A stretch of 6,952 nt of DNA, taken from positions 1-6,952 of the forward strand of contig CALGHC010000786.1 of NCBI GenBank assembly GCA_937915965.1, written 5' to 3'. The notes below the pieces were generated by a model that had not been told where the DNA came from, made no database searches, and saw only the letters and a program-made list of their open reading frames with translations. Source of the stretch: an uncultured Myxococcales bacterium (GTDB lineage: Bacteria > Myxococcota_A > UBA9042). The translations under genes were made by a program, and so were the position numbers. This document shows, piece after piece, positions 1-5,164 of this stretch (its first letter is position 1; each line of letters begins with the position of its first letter).

Positions 1-30
1 CTTTGGCTACCCGCCGTTGGTCTGATGCAC

Positions 31-105
31 TTTGACGCAGCGCTTTGACGCAGCGCTTTGACGCAGCGCTTTGACGCAGCGCTTTGACGCGGCGCTTTGA
101 CGCAC
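31..105. repeat. 13-bp tandem repeat array, about six units
   Basis: Four identical head-to-tail copies of TTTGACGCAGCGC occupy 31-82. A fifth copy at 83-95 has one A-to-G change, and a degenerate sixth starts at 96 and loses the pattern after about nine bases. Each unit contains TTGACG, and each junction creates the 6-bp palindrome AGCGCT. The period is not a multiple of three, and TGA cycles through every plus-strand frame, so the array is not coding on that strand. It lies just beyond the stop codon of the minus-strand fibrinogen-like gene. Function unknown: it could be a slippage-prone intergenic satellite or a clustered binding site. Confidence 0.93.
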
Positions 106-107
106 GC

Positions 108-119
108 TGACGCGCGTCA
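108..119. repeat. 12-bp perfect palindrome
   Basis: TGACGCGCGTCA is its own reverse complement. It sits between the end of the 13-bp array and the stop codon of the fibrinogen-like gene, eight bases past that stop on the minus strand. Its core ACGCGCGT recurs at 131-138, inside the last codons of the gene. It could be a protein-binding site or a weak RNA hairpin (4-bp stem, 4-nt loop). It has no T-tract, so I do not call it a terminator. Confidence 0.6.
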
Positions 120-127
120 TGGTCGGC

Positions 128-1933
128 TCAACGCGCGTAGATGAACCCCCACGCGGCCACCGACTTGATGCCGTTGTCCGGCGTGCAGGTCGCCATCATG
201 CCGCAGATTGTGCCGGTCTGGCTGTCGCAGCCGACCTGACCGCTGTGGCCGATGCCAAGGTAGCTGTCGCAAGAGTTGCAGTCGTTCTCCTGATTGGTCA
301 GGAAGCCGACGCGCACCATCCGGCTACCGCACGCGCGGTTGAAGCCCTCCATGTTGCAGTGCGGCTGCATCGACGCGTCGGCCATCAACGCCTTCCAGCC
401 GTTGCGCCCCAACGAGGTGCCGACGGCGCCTCCCTTGAAGAGGCCCGTGAGCGAAGCGGCCGCCTGGTCGATCTTCGCCCAGCGGGCGTCGGCGCCGACC
501 GTGAGACCGATGCGCAGCGAGGTGAACGGCATCGTCACTGCGGCGAGGGTCTTGACCTCGGCGCTGGCGTCGGCGACCTGGTTTTCCTGGTAGGCCTTGT
601 CGTCGGTCCACAGCGGCACGTCGTACTGGAAGGTCGACTTGGCGCCGTCCGCGCGCAACAGCAGCGTCCAGCCACCGCCGTCCGAGGTCATGTCGCACAG
701 CGTCTCGAAGGCAGCGAGTCCGCCGGCCCCGTCCGGGTCGACGAGGTACTTGCCGCTAGCCGCCTTGGGGTCCTGGGCGAGGATGTCGGCGCACGATTTG
801 CCGACCGTGACGCACTGACCTGCCTGGCAGGACTTGGCGCCCTCACACATCGTGCCCTTGCCCTCGCAGCCGACGGTGTCGCCACAAGCGTCGGTGATCT
901 CCGCGCCGCACGCGACGGTGCCGGCGGGCTTGCACGACTCGGAGCAGAAGCTCAGCTTGCGCCAGATCTTGCCGTCGCACAGGGCGAGCCGCCCCGACGG
1001 CTCGTCGAAGGCGATGCGGCCGGCGAGCTGGGCGTCGCAGGGGGCCTTGCCGATGTCGTTGGCGGCGAGCTGGCCGCCCTCGATGACGGAGGTGCCCAGG
1101 GCGAGACCGCCGCCGACGGTGACCTTACCGTCGACACCCAGGTCGCCGCTGACCGTGCCGCCCTTGGTCGCGAGGTAGGCGTTGGCGACGTCGGCGGCGA
1201 GCTGCTTCATGCCGACGCAGCCGGTGCACTGCAGGCCGAGGGCCTCGTCGGCGGTGGTGGCGACGAGCGCCGCGTCGGCGATCTTGGCGCTCTGCGCCGT
1301 TTGGGCCGTTACTGCCGTCTGCGCGGTCTCGGCCGCCTTGGCGGTGTCGGCAGCGGTGGCGTGGATCGCCTCGAGCGCCGCGCCGCCCTTGGAGTCAGAG
1401 CCGGCGTAGGTGAAGCCGACCTTGGTCGAGGTCACCGCGCCGTCGTCGATCTGGGTGGCGGTCACGCAGCCGCTGCAGTCGAGGGCCAGCGCTGGGCCGC
1501 CCGGCAAGGAAGATGCGGCATAGCCGAAGGCGCCGGCGGCGGCCATGTCGGCGTAGTACGCGCGCGGTACGGACCGGAGCAGCCGACGGCTCAGCTCAGG
1601 ATCGCTGCTCACCTGGACGCCGATCCACAGCGGCGCGCCAGAGGTCAGCAACGCGTCGGCGAGCGGCTTGGCGTCGTTCGTTCCCAGGACGACATGGAAG
1701 AGACCGCCGCTGACCTGCACTCCGGTCAGCGCGTCCTCCCAGAGGTAATTCTGGGCGTCGGCGGCGTCGTAGAGCTTGACGAAGATCACGTAGGCACCGT
1801 CCGCGACGGGACCGCCACCAGCGGTGCGCAGTGCGCCCTGGAGGGGCAGGGACGCGGCGCTCGTCTCGCCAGGGTGGGCGAGCAGGGCGGCGGCGACGCA
1901 CGTGATTGTCAAGAATTGGCCGAGCCTGCGCAT
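128..1933 (-). CDS. Secreted modular protein with C-terminal fibrinogen-like (GGGWT) domain
   Basis: This is a 601-residue exported protein. The start at 1933 is chosen because GGAGG lies eight bases upstream and the N-terminus (MRRLGQFLTI...) is a typical Sec signal peptide, with probable cleavage after A26 or A27. The frame stays open 112 codons further upstream, but that stretch is not protein-like. In order: residues 29-135, a beta-rich domain with the pattern GVQVSGGLFHVVLG and SVPRAYYADMAA seen in many bacterial surface proteins; 149-253, two CxGC repeats (LDCSGCVTAT, LQCTGCVGMK) flanking an Ala/Thr-rich stretch (190-231); 299-328, CD...LCDGKIW; 330-381, a cysteine-rich segment; 380-601, a fibrinogen-like domain with CDMTSDGGGWT at 413-423 and the expected ending GFIYAR. 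The fibrinogen-like fold binds sugars or acetylated ligands in animal proteins; the ligand here is unknown. It is probably a cell-surface or secreted adhesin or lectin (inference). Monocistronic as far as the window shows. Confidence 0.93.
   Translation of the reverse strand: MRRLGQFLTITCVAAALLAHPGETSAASLPLQGALRTAGGGPVADGAYVIFVKLYDAADAQNYLWEDALTGVQVSGGLFHVVLGTNDAKPLADALLTSGAPLWIGVQVSSDPELSRRLLRSVPRAYYADMAAAGAFGYAASSLPGGPALALDCSGCVTATQIDDGAVTSTKVGFTYAGSDSKGGAALEAIHATAADTAKAAETAQTAVTAQTAQSAKIADAALVATTADEALGLQCTGCVGMKQLAADVANAYLATKGGTVSGDLGVDGKVTVGGGLALGTSVIEGGQLAANDIGKAPCDAQLAGRIAFDEPSGRLALCDGKIWRKLSFCSESCKPAGTVACGAEITDACGDTVGCEGKGTMCEGAKSCQAGQCVTVGKSCADILAQDPKAASGKYLVDPDGAGGLAAFETLCDMTSDGGGWTLLLRADGAKSTFQYDVPLWTDDKAYQENQVADASAEVKTLAAVTMPFTSLRIGLTVGADARWAKIDQAAASLTGLFKGGAVGTSLGRNGWKALMADASMQPHCNMEGFNRACGSRMVRVGFLTNQENDCNSCDSYLGIGHSGQVGCDSQTGTICGMMATCTPDNGIKSVAAWGFIYAR
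131..799 (-). other. Fibrinogen-like GGGWT domain
   Basis: Residues 379-601 start with a KSCADIL segment and a GKYLVDPDG turn, then the signature LCDMTSDGGGWTL. This is the order found at the start of fibrinogen C-terminal and intelectin-like domains. The second half is rich in cysteines (C526, C535, C552, C555, C569, C577, C583) and contains the YLGIG segment and the terminal AWGFIYAR typical of bacterial members. The domain call rests on the motif; the sub-family and ligand cannot be read from the sequence. Confidence 0.85.
1856..1933 (-). other. Predicted Sec signal peptide
   Basis: Residues 1-26 of the fibrinogen-like protein have a basic N-terminus (MRR), a hydrophobic core (about 8-19) and a small-residue cleavage zone TSAAS. 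There is no lipobox cysteine, so signal peptidase I processing is expected and a lipoprotein is not. The exact cleavage site (after A26 or A27) is uncertain. Confidence 0.85.
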
Positions 1934-1941
1934 GGCAGCAT

Positions 1942-1946
1942 CCTCC
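1942..1946 (-). promoter_or_regulatory. Ribosome binding site deciding the start of the fibrinogen-like gene
   Basis: The minus strand reads GGAGG here, eight bases before ATG at 1933-1931. It selects this start over the upstream in-frame start at 2269. Confidence 0.85.
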
Positions 1947-1958
1947 AGGTTCCGCGAG

Positions 1959-1972
1959 GCTCCGCGTGGAGC
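1959..1972 (-). promoter_or_regulatory. Small hairpin in the leader of the fibrinogen-like gene
   Basis: A perfect 5-bp inverted repeat GCTCC/GGAGC surrounds a 4-nt loop, 12 bases upstream of the Shine-Dalgarno sequence on the minus strand. One arm carries GGAG, resembling a Shine-Dalgarno core, and is sequestered if the hairpin forms. It may be chance in GC-rich DNA. Confidence 0.35.
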
Positions 1973-2131
1973 GTTGAAACACCCACCAGTTTCGCTGTCC
2001 CCGCACTCTGATGCAAATGGAAGCCGGCGCCGTCCCAAGCCGAGCCGCCGTCCGCCTAATCGCGTCGCTGCGTTGCAGTCGATGACGTCGATGTTGCGTT
2101 CAAACTTGCGCCCTGATATGCCGCCCCCCCT

Positions 2132-2155
2132 GGCGTCTCGCAGGAATGCGACGCC
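2132..2155. promoter_or_regulatory. Stem-loop with GNRA-type tetraloop in the divergent intergenic region
   Basis: On the plus strand GGCGT (2132-2136) pairs with ACGCC (2151-2155) and CGCA (2139-2142) with TGCG (2147-2150). This leaves a 2-nt CT bulge and a GGAA loop, which fits the stable GNRA tetraloop class. TTT follows on the plus side and a seven-C run precedes it. It could be a leader structure of the downstream plus-strand gene, a weak terminator or an operator. No function is shown. Confidence 0.4.
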
Positions 2156-2283
2156 TTTGCCGTCGGTTGACGATGCGCGCGCGGCCTCCCGGCCGGCGAC
2201 GCACACCGCAAGACCAACCCGGTGAGCCGGCCAGGCCGAGCGCCCGTAACACGATTGTGGGCCGGTCACCCCTCAGCCACCCC

Positions 2284-2288
2284 GAGGA
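2284..2288 (+). promoter_or_regulatory. Ribosome binding site deciding the start of the 157-residue gene
   Basis: GAGGA lies five bases before ATG at 2294. It favours this start over the in-frame GTG at 2222, which would add 24 residues rich in Pro and Arg. Confidence 0.7.
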
Positions 2289-2293
2289 CACTC

Positions 2294-2767
2294 ATGGACA
2301 GGGCTACGATAACTTGGGACGACGAGGTCCTTCGCCTCGTCGATCTCGCGACGTCAGAGCATCCCCTGCTCGGCGAGCGCGGTTACTTTGCGCTGGTCTC
2401 GGCGCGCCTCGACGAGGCGGCCGACGTCTGGCGCGACCTTGAGCTGCTCTACATCGGTCAGGCCTTTCACGAGTCACTGCGTGAGCGAATCGCCGCCTTG
2501 GGTGACGACCACGCCGTGGTCGAGGCGGCCGCGGCCGAGCGCAGTGGTGCAGAGGTCATCGCGATGATCGGCGTGATGACCGATTCGTCGCTGGGCCGGA
2601 TCACCCAGGGCTTCTGGGTCGACGTCGAGAGCTGCCTGGTGGCGCGCAATCGGCCCCGCTGCAACGCCGCGGTCGAGGCCTACACCGGTCGCAAGATCAG
2701 CTTGCTGAACGATGGCGCGCGTGAACCGCTGCAGGCGCGCATCTGGACCAAGACGCCGGTGGCGTAG
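2294..2767 (+). CDS. Hypothetical protein, 157 residues
   Basis: I do not recognise this family. The predicted product is soluble, with no signal peptide or membrane segment. Residues 8-67 look helical and acidic (DDEVLRLVDLA, ARLDEAADVWRDLELLYIG). A second helical block with hydrophobic character (VIAMIGVMTDSS, 88-99) is followed by GFWVDVESCLVARNRPRC (107-123), where C114 and C123 are the only cysteines. The tail 128-157 is more basic. The start at 2294 is supported by a GAGGA five bases upstream. The gene lies 30 bp (or 57 bp, depending on the glycosyltransferase start) ahead of the GT4 glycosyltransferase on the same strand, so the two may be co-transcribed. That suggests, but does not show, a role linked to glycan synthesis. 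Codon composition matches the neighbouring genes, which argues that it is a real gene. Confidence 0.72.
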   Translation: MDRATITWDDEVLRLVDLATSEHPLLGERGYFALVSARLDEAADVWRDLELLYIGQAFHESLRERIAALGDDHAVVEAAAAERSGAEVIAMIGVMTDSSLGRITQGFWVDVESCLVARNRPRCNAAVEAYTGRKISLLNDGAREPLQARIWTKTPVA

Positions 2768-2797
2768 CAGGTTCGCAGATCGTCCGAGCGCGCCCGG

Positions 2798-3949
2798 ATG
2801 CCGCCCCTGCCTGGCGACTCGCCGATGGCGGTGCCCTTGAAGATCCTTTGCATCATCGACGGACTGGGACCCGGCGGCGCACAGCGCCAGCTGGTGACGC
2901 TGGCGTGCGGGCTGCACGCACGCGGCCATCAGATTGAACTCTTCCTCTACCACCCAGACGAAACATTCTTTCGGCCCCAGATCGACGCATGCGGGCTCGC
3001 CGTCCACACCTCCGACCGCACCGCCATCCATCAGGTTGGCATCCTGCGCTCGTTGAGTCGCCTGACGCGGCGAGGTGGATTCGACATCGTGCTGTCCTAT
3101 CTCGACCGGCCCAACGTCTATGCGGAGCTGGCCAGCGTGCTGGTCCGCGGCGGGCGCCTGGTGGTGTCGGAGCGCAGCAGCTACCTGCGCGAAGGCTCGG
3201 GTGCGTCGCCGGTCGTTCGCAGGTGGCTGCACCGCCTGGCCGACCACGTCGTCGCCAACAGCGAGACCCAGGCGAAATGGCTTCGACGCAAACGTTGGCT
3301 CGCCGACAAGGTCTCATGCATCTACAATGGGCTTGATCTCGCAGCTTTCGAGACGGCATCGCTGGTCCCGGCTCAGGCCACCGACGTGCGCCTGCTGGCG
3401 ATCGGACGCATCGGTGTCGAGAAGAACCTCGTGAACCTGATCAAGGCCCTTGGGCTGCTCCACGATGGTGATCAGGTCGTGCCCGAGATCGGTTGGGTCG
3501 GTCGCCAGCATCCGCACCCGGCCGGTCTTGCCTACCGCGCCGAGGTCGACGCGTTGCTGCGCGCCCGCCCTGAGATCGCCGCGCGCTGGCATTGGCTCGG
3601 CGAACGAAGCGACGTGCCGCACCTCCTGGGCGCATACCACGCCCTGATCCATCCCTCTCTCTTCGAAGGGCTGCCCAACGTCGTCTGTGAGGCCATGGCC
3701 GCCGGCAAGCCAGTCCTCGTTTCCGACGTCTGCGATCACCCGGCGCTCGTCGCCGACGGTCAGCGCGGCTTCCTCTTCGACCCGACCGACCCCGCGCGAA
3801 TCGCCGCGGCGATCACCCGCCTGACCGCCTCGTCCCCGGACGAGTGGCGCACGCTGTCTCGCAACGCCCGGGTATTTGCGGAGGAACGCCTCGGCATCGA
3901 GCGCATGGTCGACGCCTACGAGGCGTTGTTCGCGGACCTGGTAGCGTGA
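2798..3949 (+). CDS. GT4-family (GT-B fold) glycosyltransferase
   Basis: This 383-residue enzyme should transfer a sugar from a nucleotide-activated donor to a glycan acceptor on the cytoplasmic side, with retention of configuration (family knowledge). Visible signatures: an N-terminal Rossmann start ILCIIDGLGPGGAQRQLV (17-33), where GGAQ marks the acceptor-side domain; VVANSETQ (151-158) and CIYNGLD (174-180) leading into the second domain; AIGRIGVEKN (201-210), the phosphate-binding GRxxxEKN segment; and HPSLFEGLPNVVCEAMAAG (285-303), the E-x7-E donor-binding motif with E290 and E298. GFLFDP (324-329) follows as expected. Length is normal for the family, and there is no membrane anchor. The start is uncertain: ATG at 2798 has no clear Shine-Dalgarno, and ATG at 2825 (374 residues) fits equally well because the conserved core begins at residue 15. 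Donor and acceptor cannot be predicted. It is probably co-transcribed with the preceding 157-residue gene. Confidence 0.95.
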   Translation: MPPLPGDSPMAVPLKILCIIDGLGPGGAQRQLVTLACGLHARGHQIELFLYHPDETFFRPQIDACGLAVHTSDRTAIHQVGILRSLSRLTRRGGFDIVLSYLDRPNVYAELASVLVRGGRLVVSERSSYLREGSGASPVVRRWLHRLADHVVANSETQAKWLRRKRWLADKVSCIYNGLDLAAFETASLVPAQATDVRLLAIGRIGVEKNLVNLIKALGLLHDGDQVVPEIGWVGRQHPHPAGLAYRAEVDALLRARPEIAARWHWLGERSDVPHLLGAYHALIHPSLFEGLPNVVCEAMAAGKPVLVSDVCDHPALVADGQRGFLFDPTDPARIAAAITRLTASSPDEWRTLSRNARVFAEERLGIERMVDAYEALFADLVA

Positions 3950-4008
3950 TTGCGCTGCCGCGCGGCCGCAACCAGGCGTTCGGCCCGCAAGGACGCCCGT
4001 GCCTCGCT

Positions 4009-4037
4009 GGTCACGGCGCCAGACCGTGGTCGTGACC
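4009..4037. promoter_or_regulatory. Inverted repeat downstream of the glycosyltransferase gene
   Basis: GGTCACG (4009-4015) and CGTGACC (4031-4037) form a 7-bp stem around 15 nt. Inside, CACGG (4012-4016) and CCGTG (4024-4028) form an alternative 5-bp stem that excludes the larger one. It sits 60 bp past the glycosyltransferase stop. Without a U-tract it is at best a weak intrinsic terminator or a transcript-stabilising hairpin. Confidence 0.35.
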
Positions 4038-4209
4038 GGTCGGCGCGAGGGGGGGACGACAGTGCGGGCGAGAAGACGCCGCCACAGGACGACGCGCTCG
4101 TGCGGCCGGCGGCCAAGTGTCTCGGTAGAGACAGGCTCCGTCTCAGCTTCGTCCGGCAGGCGGAGGGAACCGATCAGTACTACACAAGTTGCGTGTTTCC
4201 TTGCCATGC

Positions 4210-4235
4210 GCGCCCCGAAAGGCGCAGGATGCGCC
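4210..4235 (+). promoter_or_regulatory. Mutually exclusive hairpins upstream of the RIO kinase gene
   Basis: The segment GGCGC (4221-4225) can pair either with GCGCC at 4210-4214 (loop CCGAAA) or, as GGCGCA, with TGCGCC at 4230-4235 (loop GGA). The two stems share one strand and cannot form together, an attenuator-like arrangement 70 bases before the kinase start. GC-rich DNA gives such pairs by chance, so this is only a candidate. Confidence 0.3.
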
Positions 4236-4289
4236 GCCCGTGCGGCTCGAAGCTTGCGCGGCCAAACCGACGCGTTTCGCGCGCTTGCT

Positions 4290-4294
4290 GAGGA
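4290..4294 (+). promoter_or_regulatory. Probable ribosome binding site of the RIO kinase gene
   Basis: GAGGA lies eleven bases before ATG at 4306, a slightly long spacing. It supports ATG at 4306 over the in-frame TTG at 4189. Confidence 0.6.
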
Positions 4295-4305
4295 AAAGAA
4301 CCCGT

Positions 4306-5145
4306 ATGCGGCTGCCCACTGGACTCGTCTCCCTGCTCGACCAGGGCCTCATCAGCCAGGTGGTCCGGCCTTTGATGAGCGGCAAGGAGGCGCAGGTCTA
4401 CCTCGTCATGTCGGAGGGCGAGGAGCGCGTCGCCAAGGTCTACAAGGAGTCGACGCAGCGCACTTTCAAGCATCGCGCCGTCTATACCGAAGGACGAAAG
4501 AGCCGCAACTCTCGAGATCAGCGCGCCATGGCCAAGGGCAGCCGCCACGGCCGCGCCAAGGACGAAGAGGCCTGGCGGTCGGCGGAGGTCGACATGATCT
4601 ATCGCCTGCGCGCCGCCGATGTGACCGTGCCAACGCCGTATCACTTTCTCGACGGCGTGCTTGTGATGGAGCTGGTCAAGGATGAGTACGGCGAGCCGGC
4701 GCCCCGCCTGGGCGAGGTGGAGCTGGACGCACCGAGCGCCGAGGTTGTCTTCGATCAGCTCATCCGCGAGGTCGTGAAGATGCTCTGCGCCGGGGTCGTG
4801 CACGCCGACCTGTCCGACTTTAACGTGCTCATGGGGGCCGACGGACCCGTCGTCATCGACTTCCCGCAGTCCCTCGACGCCGCAGGCAACCAGAGCGCGC
4901 GCAAGATCCTGATTCGCGACGTCGCCAACCTCAACGGATTCCTGCTCGGCTACGGCGCCAACCCCCGTCCGCTGCATCACGCCGCCGAGATGTGGGCTCT
5001 GTATGCCAGCGGCGACCTGCTGCCAGACACGCCGCTGACCGGTCGGTTCAAGGGCTCCAACGCCGACGTCGACCTAGGCGCGCTCATCACGGAGCTCGAG
5101 GACGACGAACGCGACGAGATGCGTCGCCGCGGCGCCTCTACCTGA
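4306..5145 (+). CDS. RIO-family serine kinase/ATPase (bacterial type)
   Basis: This 279-residue protein is an atypical kinase of the RIO family. Archaeal and eukaryotic relatives act in small-subunit ribosome maturation; the role of the bacterial type is poorly known. The ATP-binding segment is SGKEAQVY (25-32), with K44 in VAKVYKES as the probable nucleotide-contacting lysine. The flexible-loop region EGRKSRNSRDQRAMAKGS (62-79) is characteristic of bacterial members. The catalytic loop is HADLSDFN (166-173) with D168 and N173, and metal-binding D185 lies in VIDFPQS. AAGNQSARKILIRDV (192-206) and EMWALYASGDLLPDTPLTG (228-246) also match the bacterial group as I recall it. The start at 4306 fits because bacterial homologues begin about 24 residues before SGKEA; TTG at 4189 would add 39 unconserved residues. 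There is no N-terminal winged helix, so it is not RIO2-like. Complete and probably active. Monocistronic, converging on the OPT transporter gene. Confidence 0.95.
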   Translation: MRLPTGLVSLLDQGLISQVVRPLMSGKEAQVYLVMSEGEERVAKVYKESTQRTFKHRAVYTEGRKSRNSRDQRAMAKGSRHGRAKDEEAWRSAEVDMIYRLRAADVTVPTPYHFLDGVLVMELVKDEYGEPAPRLGEVELDAPSAEVVFDQLIREVVKMLCAGVVHADLSDFNVLMGADGPVVIDFPQSLDAAGNQSARKILIRDVANLNGFLLGYGANPRPLHHAAEMWALYASGDLLPDTPLTGRFKGSNADVDLGALITELEDDERDEMRRRGAST

Positions 5146-5160
5146 CCCACTGATACAGGT
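5140..5160. terminator. Weak inverted repeat between convergent stops
   Basis: ACCTG (5140-5144) and CAGGT (5156-5160) form a 5-bp stem with an 11-nt loop, overlapping the RIO kinase stop codon and filling most of the 19-bp gap to the OPT stop. It could act as a small bidirectional terminator. The stem is short and no T-tract follows, so support is weak. Confidence 0.25.
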
Positions 5161-5164
5161 CCGC

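Larger units (their letters stand above)
1934..2293. other. 360-bp divergent intergenic region
   Basis: This gap separates the minus-strand fibrinogen-like gene from the plus-strand 157-residue gene, so it should hold the promoters of both. I could not find a convincing -35/-10 pair for either direction. It contains the small leader hairpin at 1959-1972, a seven-C run at 2124-2130, a bulged stem-loop at 2132-2155, and the palindrome CCGGCCGG within 2180-2190. Long open frames cross it on both strands, but none looks like protein. Confidence 0.7.
3950..4305. other. 356-bp intergenic region with several inverted repeats
   Basis: This lies between the glycosyltransferase stop and the RIO kinase start. 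Open frames cross it but encode Arg/Ala-rich sequence typical of shadow frames. It contains a 7-bp inverted repeat at 4009-4037 with a competing 5-bp hairpin inside, a seven-G run at 4049-4055, a GAGAC/GTCTC hairpin at 4128-4144, and mutually exclusive hairpins at 4210-4235. There is no T-tract terminator and no clear promoter, although the A/T-richer stretch at about 4173-4206 is the likeliest promoter zone. Confidence 0.65.

Noticed and set aside
31..105. CRISPR-like array
   Set aside because: The units are 13 bp and contiguous with no spacers, and no cas gene is present.
2..127. Read-through of the fibrinogen-like gene past its TGA into the repeat array
   Set aside because: The minus frame stays open for 42 codons to the window edge, but only because the repeat has no stop in that orientation. 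The protein already ends in the family-typical GFIYAR, so the TGA is taken as the true stop.
119..2011. A 630-codon plus-strand open frame opposite the fibrinogen-like gene
   Set aside because: It mirrors the real minus-strand gene. Its translation is Ala/Gly/Arg/Val-rich without motifs, as expected for the antisense frame of a GC-rich gene. The minus strand has a signal peptide, a ribosome site and recognisable domains.
1934..2269. N-terminal extension of the fibrinogen-like gene by 112 codons
   Set aside because: The extension is Arg/Gly-rich and unlike a protein domain, and it would bury an otherwise perfect signal peptide. The start at 1933 has a strong ribosome site.
4128..4144. GAGAC/GTCTC inverted repeat as an intrinsic terminator
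   Set aside because: The stem is only 5 bp with a 7-nt loop and no T-run follows. It is mentioned only as part of the structured gap.
3314..4207. A 297-codon minus-strand open frame over the glycosyltransferase 3' end and following gap
   Set aside because: It lies antisense to a clearly conserved GT4 gene, has no recognisable motif and has a composition typical of shadow frames.
3999..4685. A 228-codon plus-strand open frame spanning the gap and the start of the RIO kinase gene
   Set aside because: It overlaps the kinase in another frame, and its product is Arg-rich low-complexity sequence.
4180..4980. A 266-codon minus-strand open frame opposite the RIO kinase gene
   Set aside because: The sense strand encodes an intact kinase with all catalytic motifs; this is its antisense shadow.
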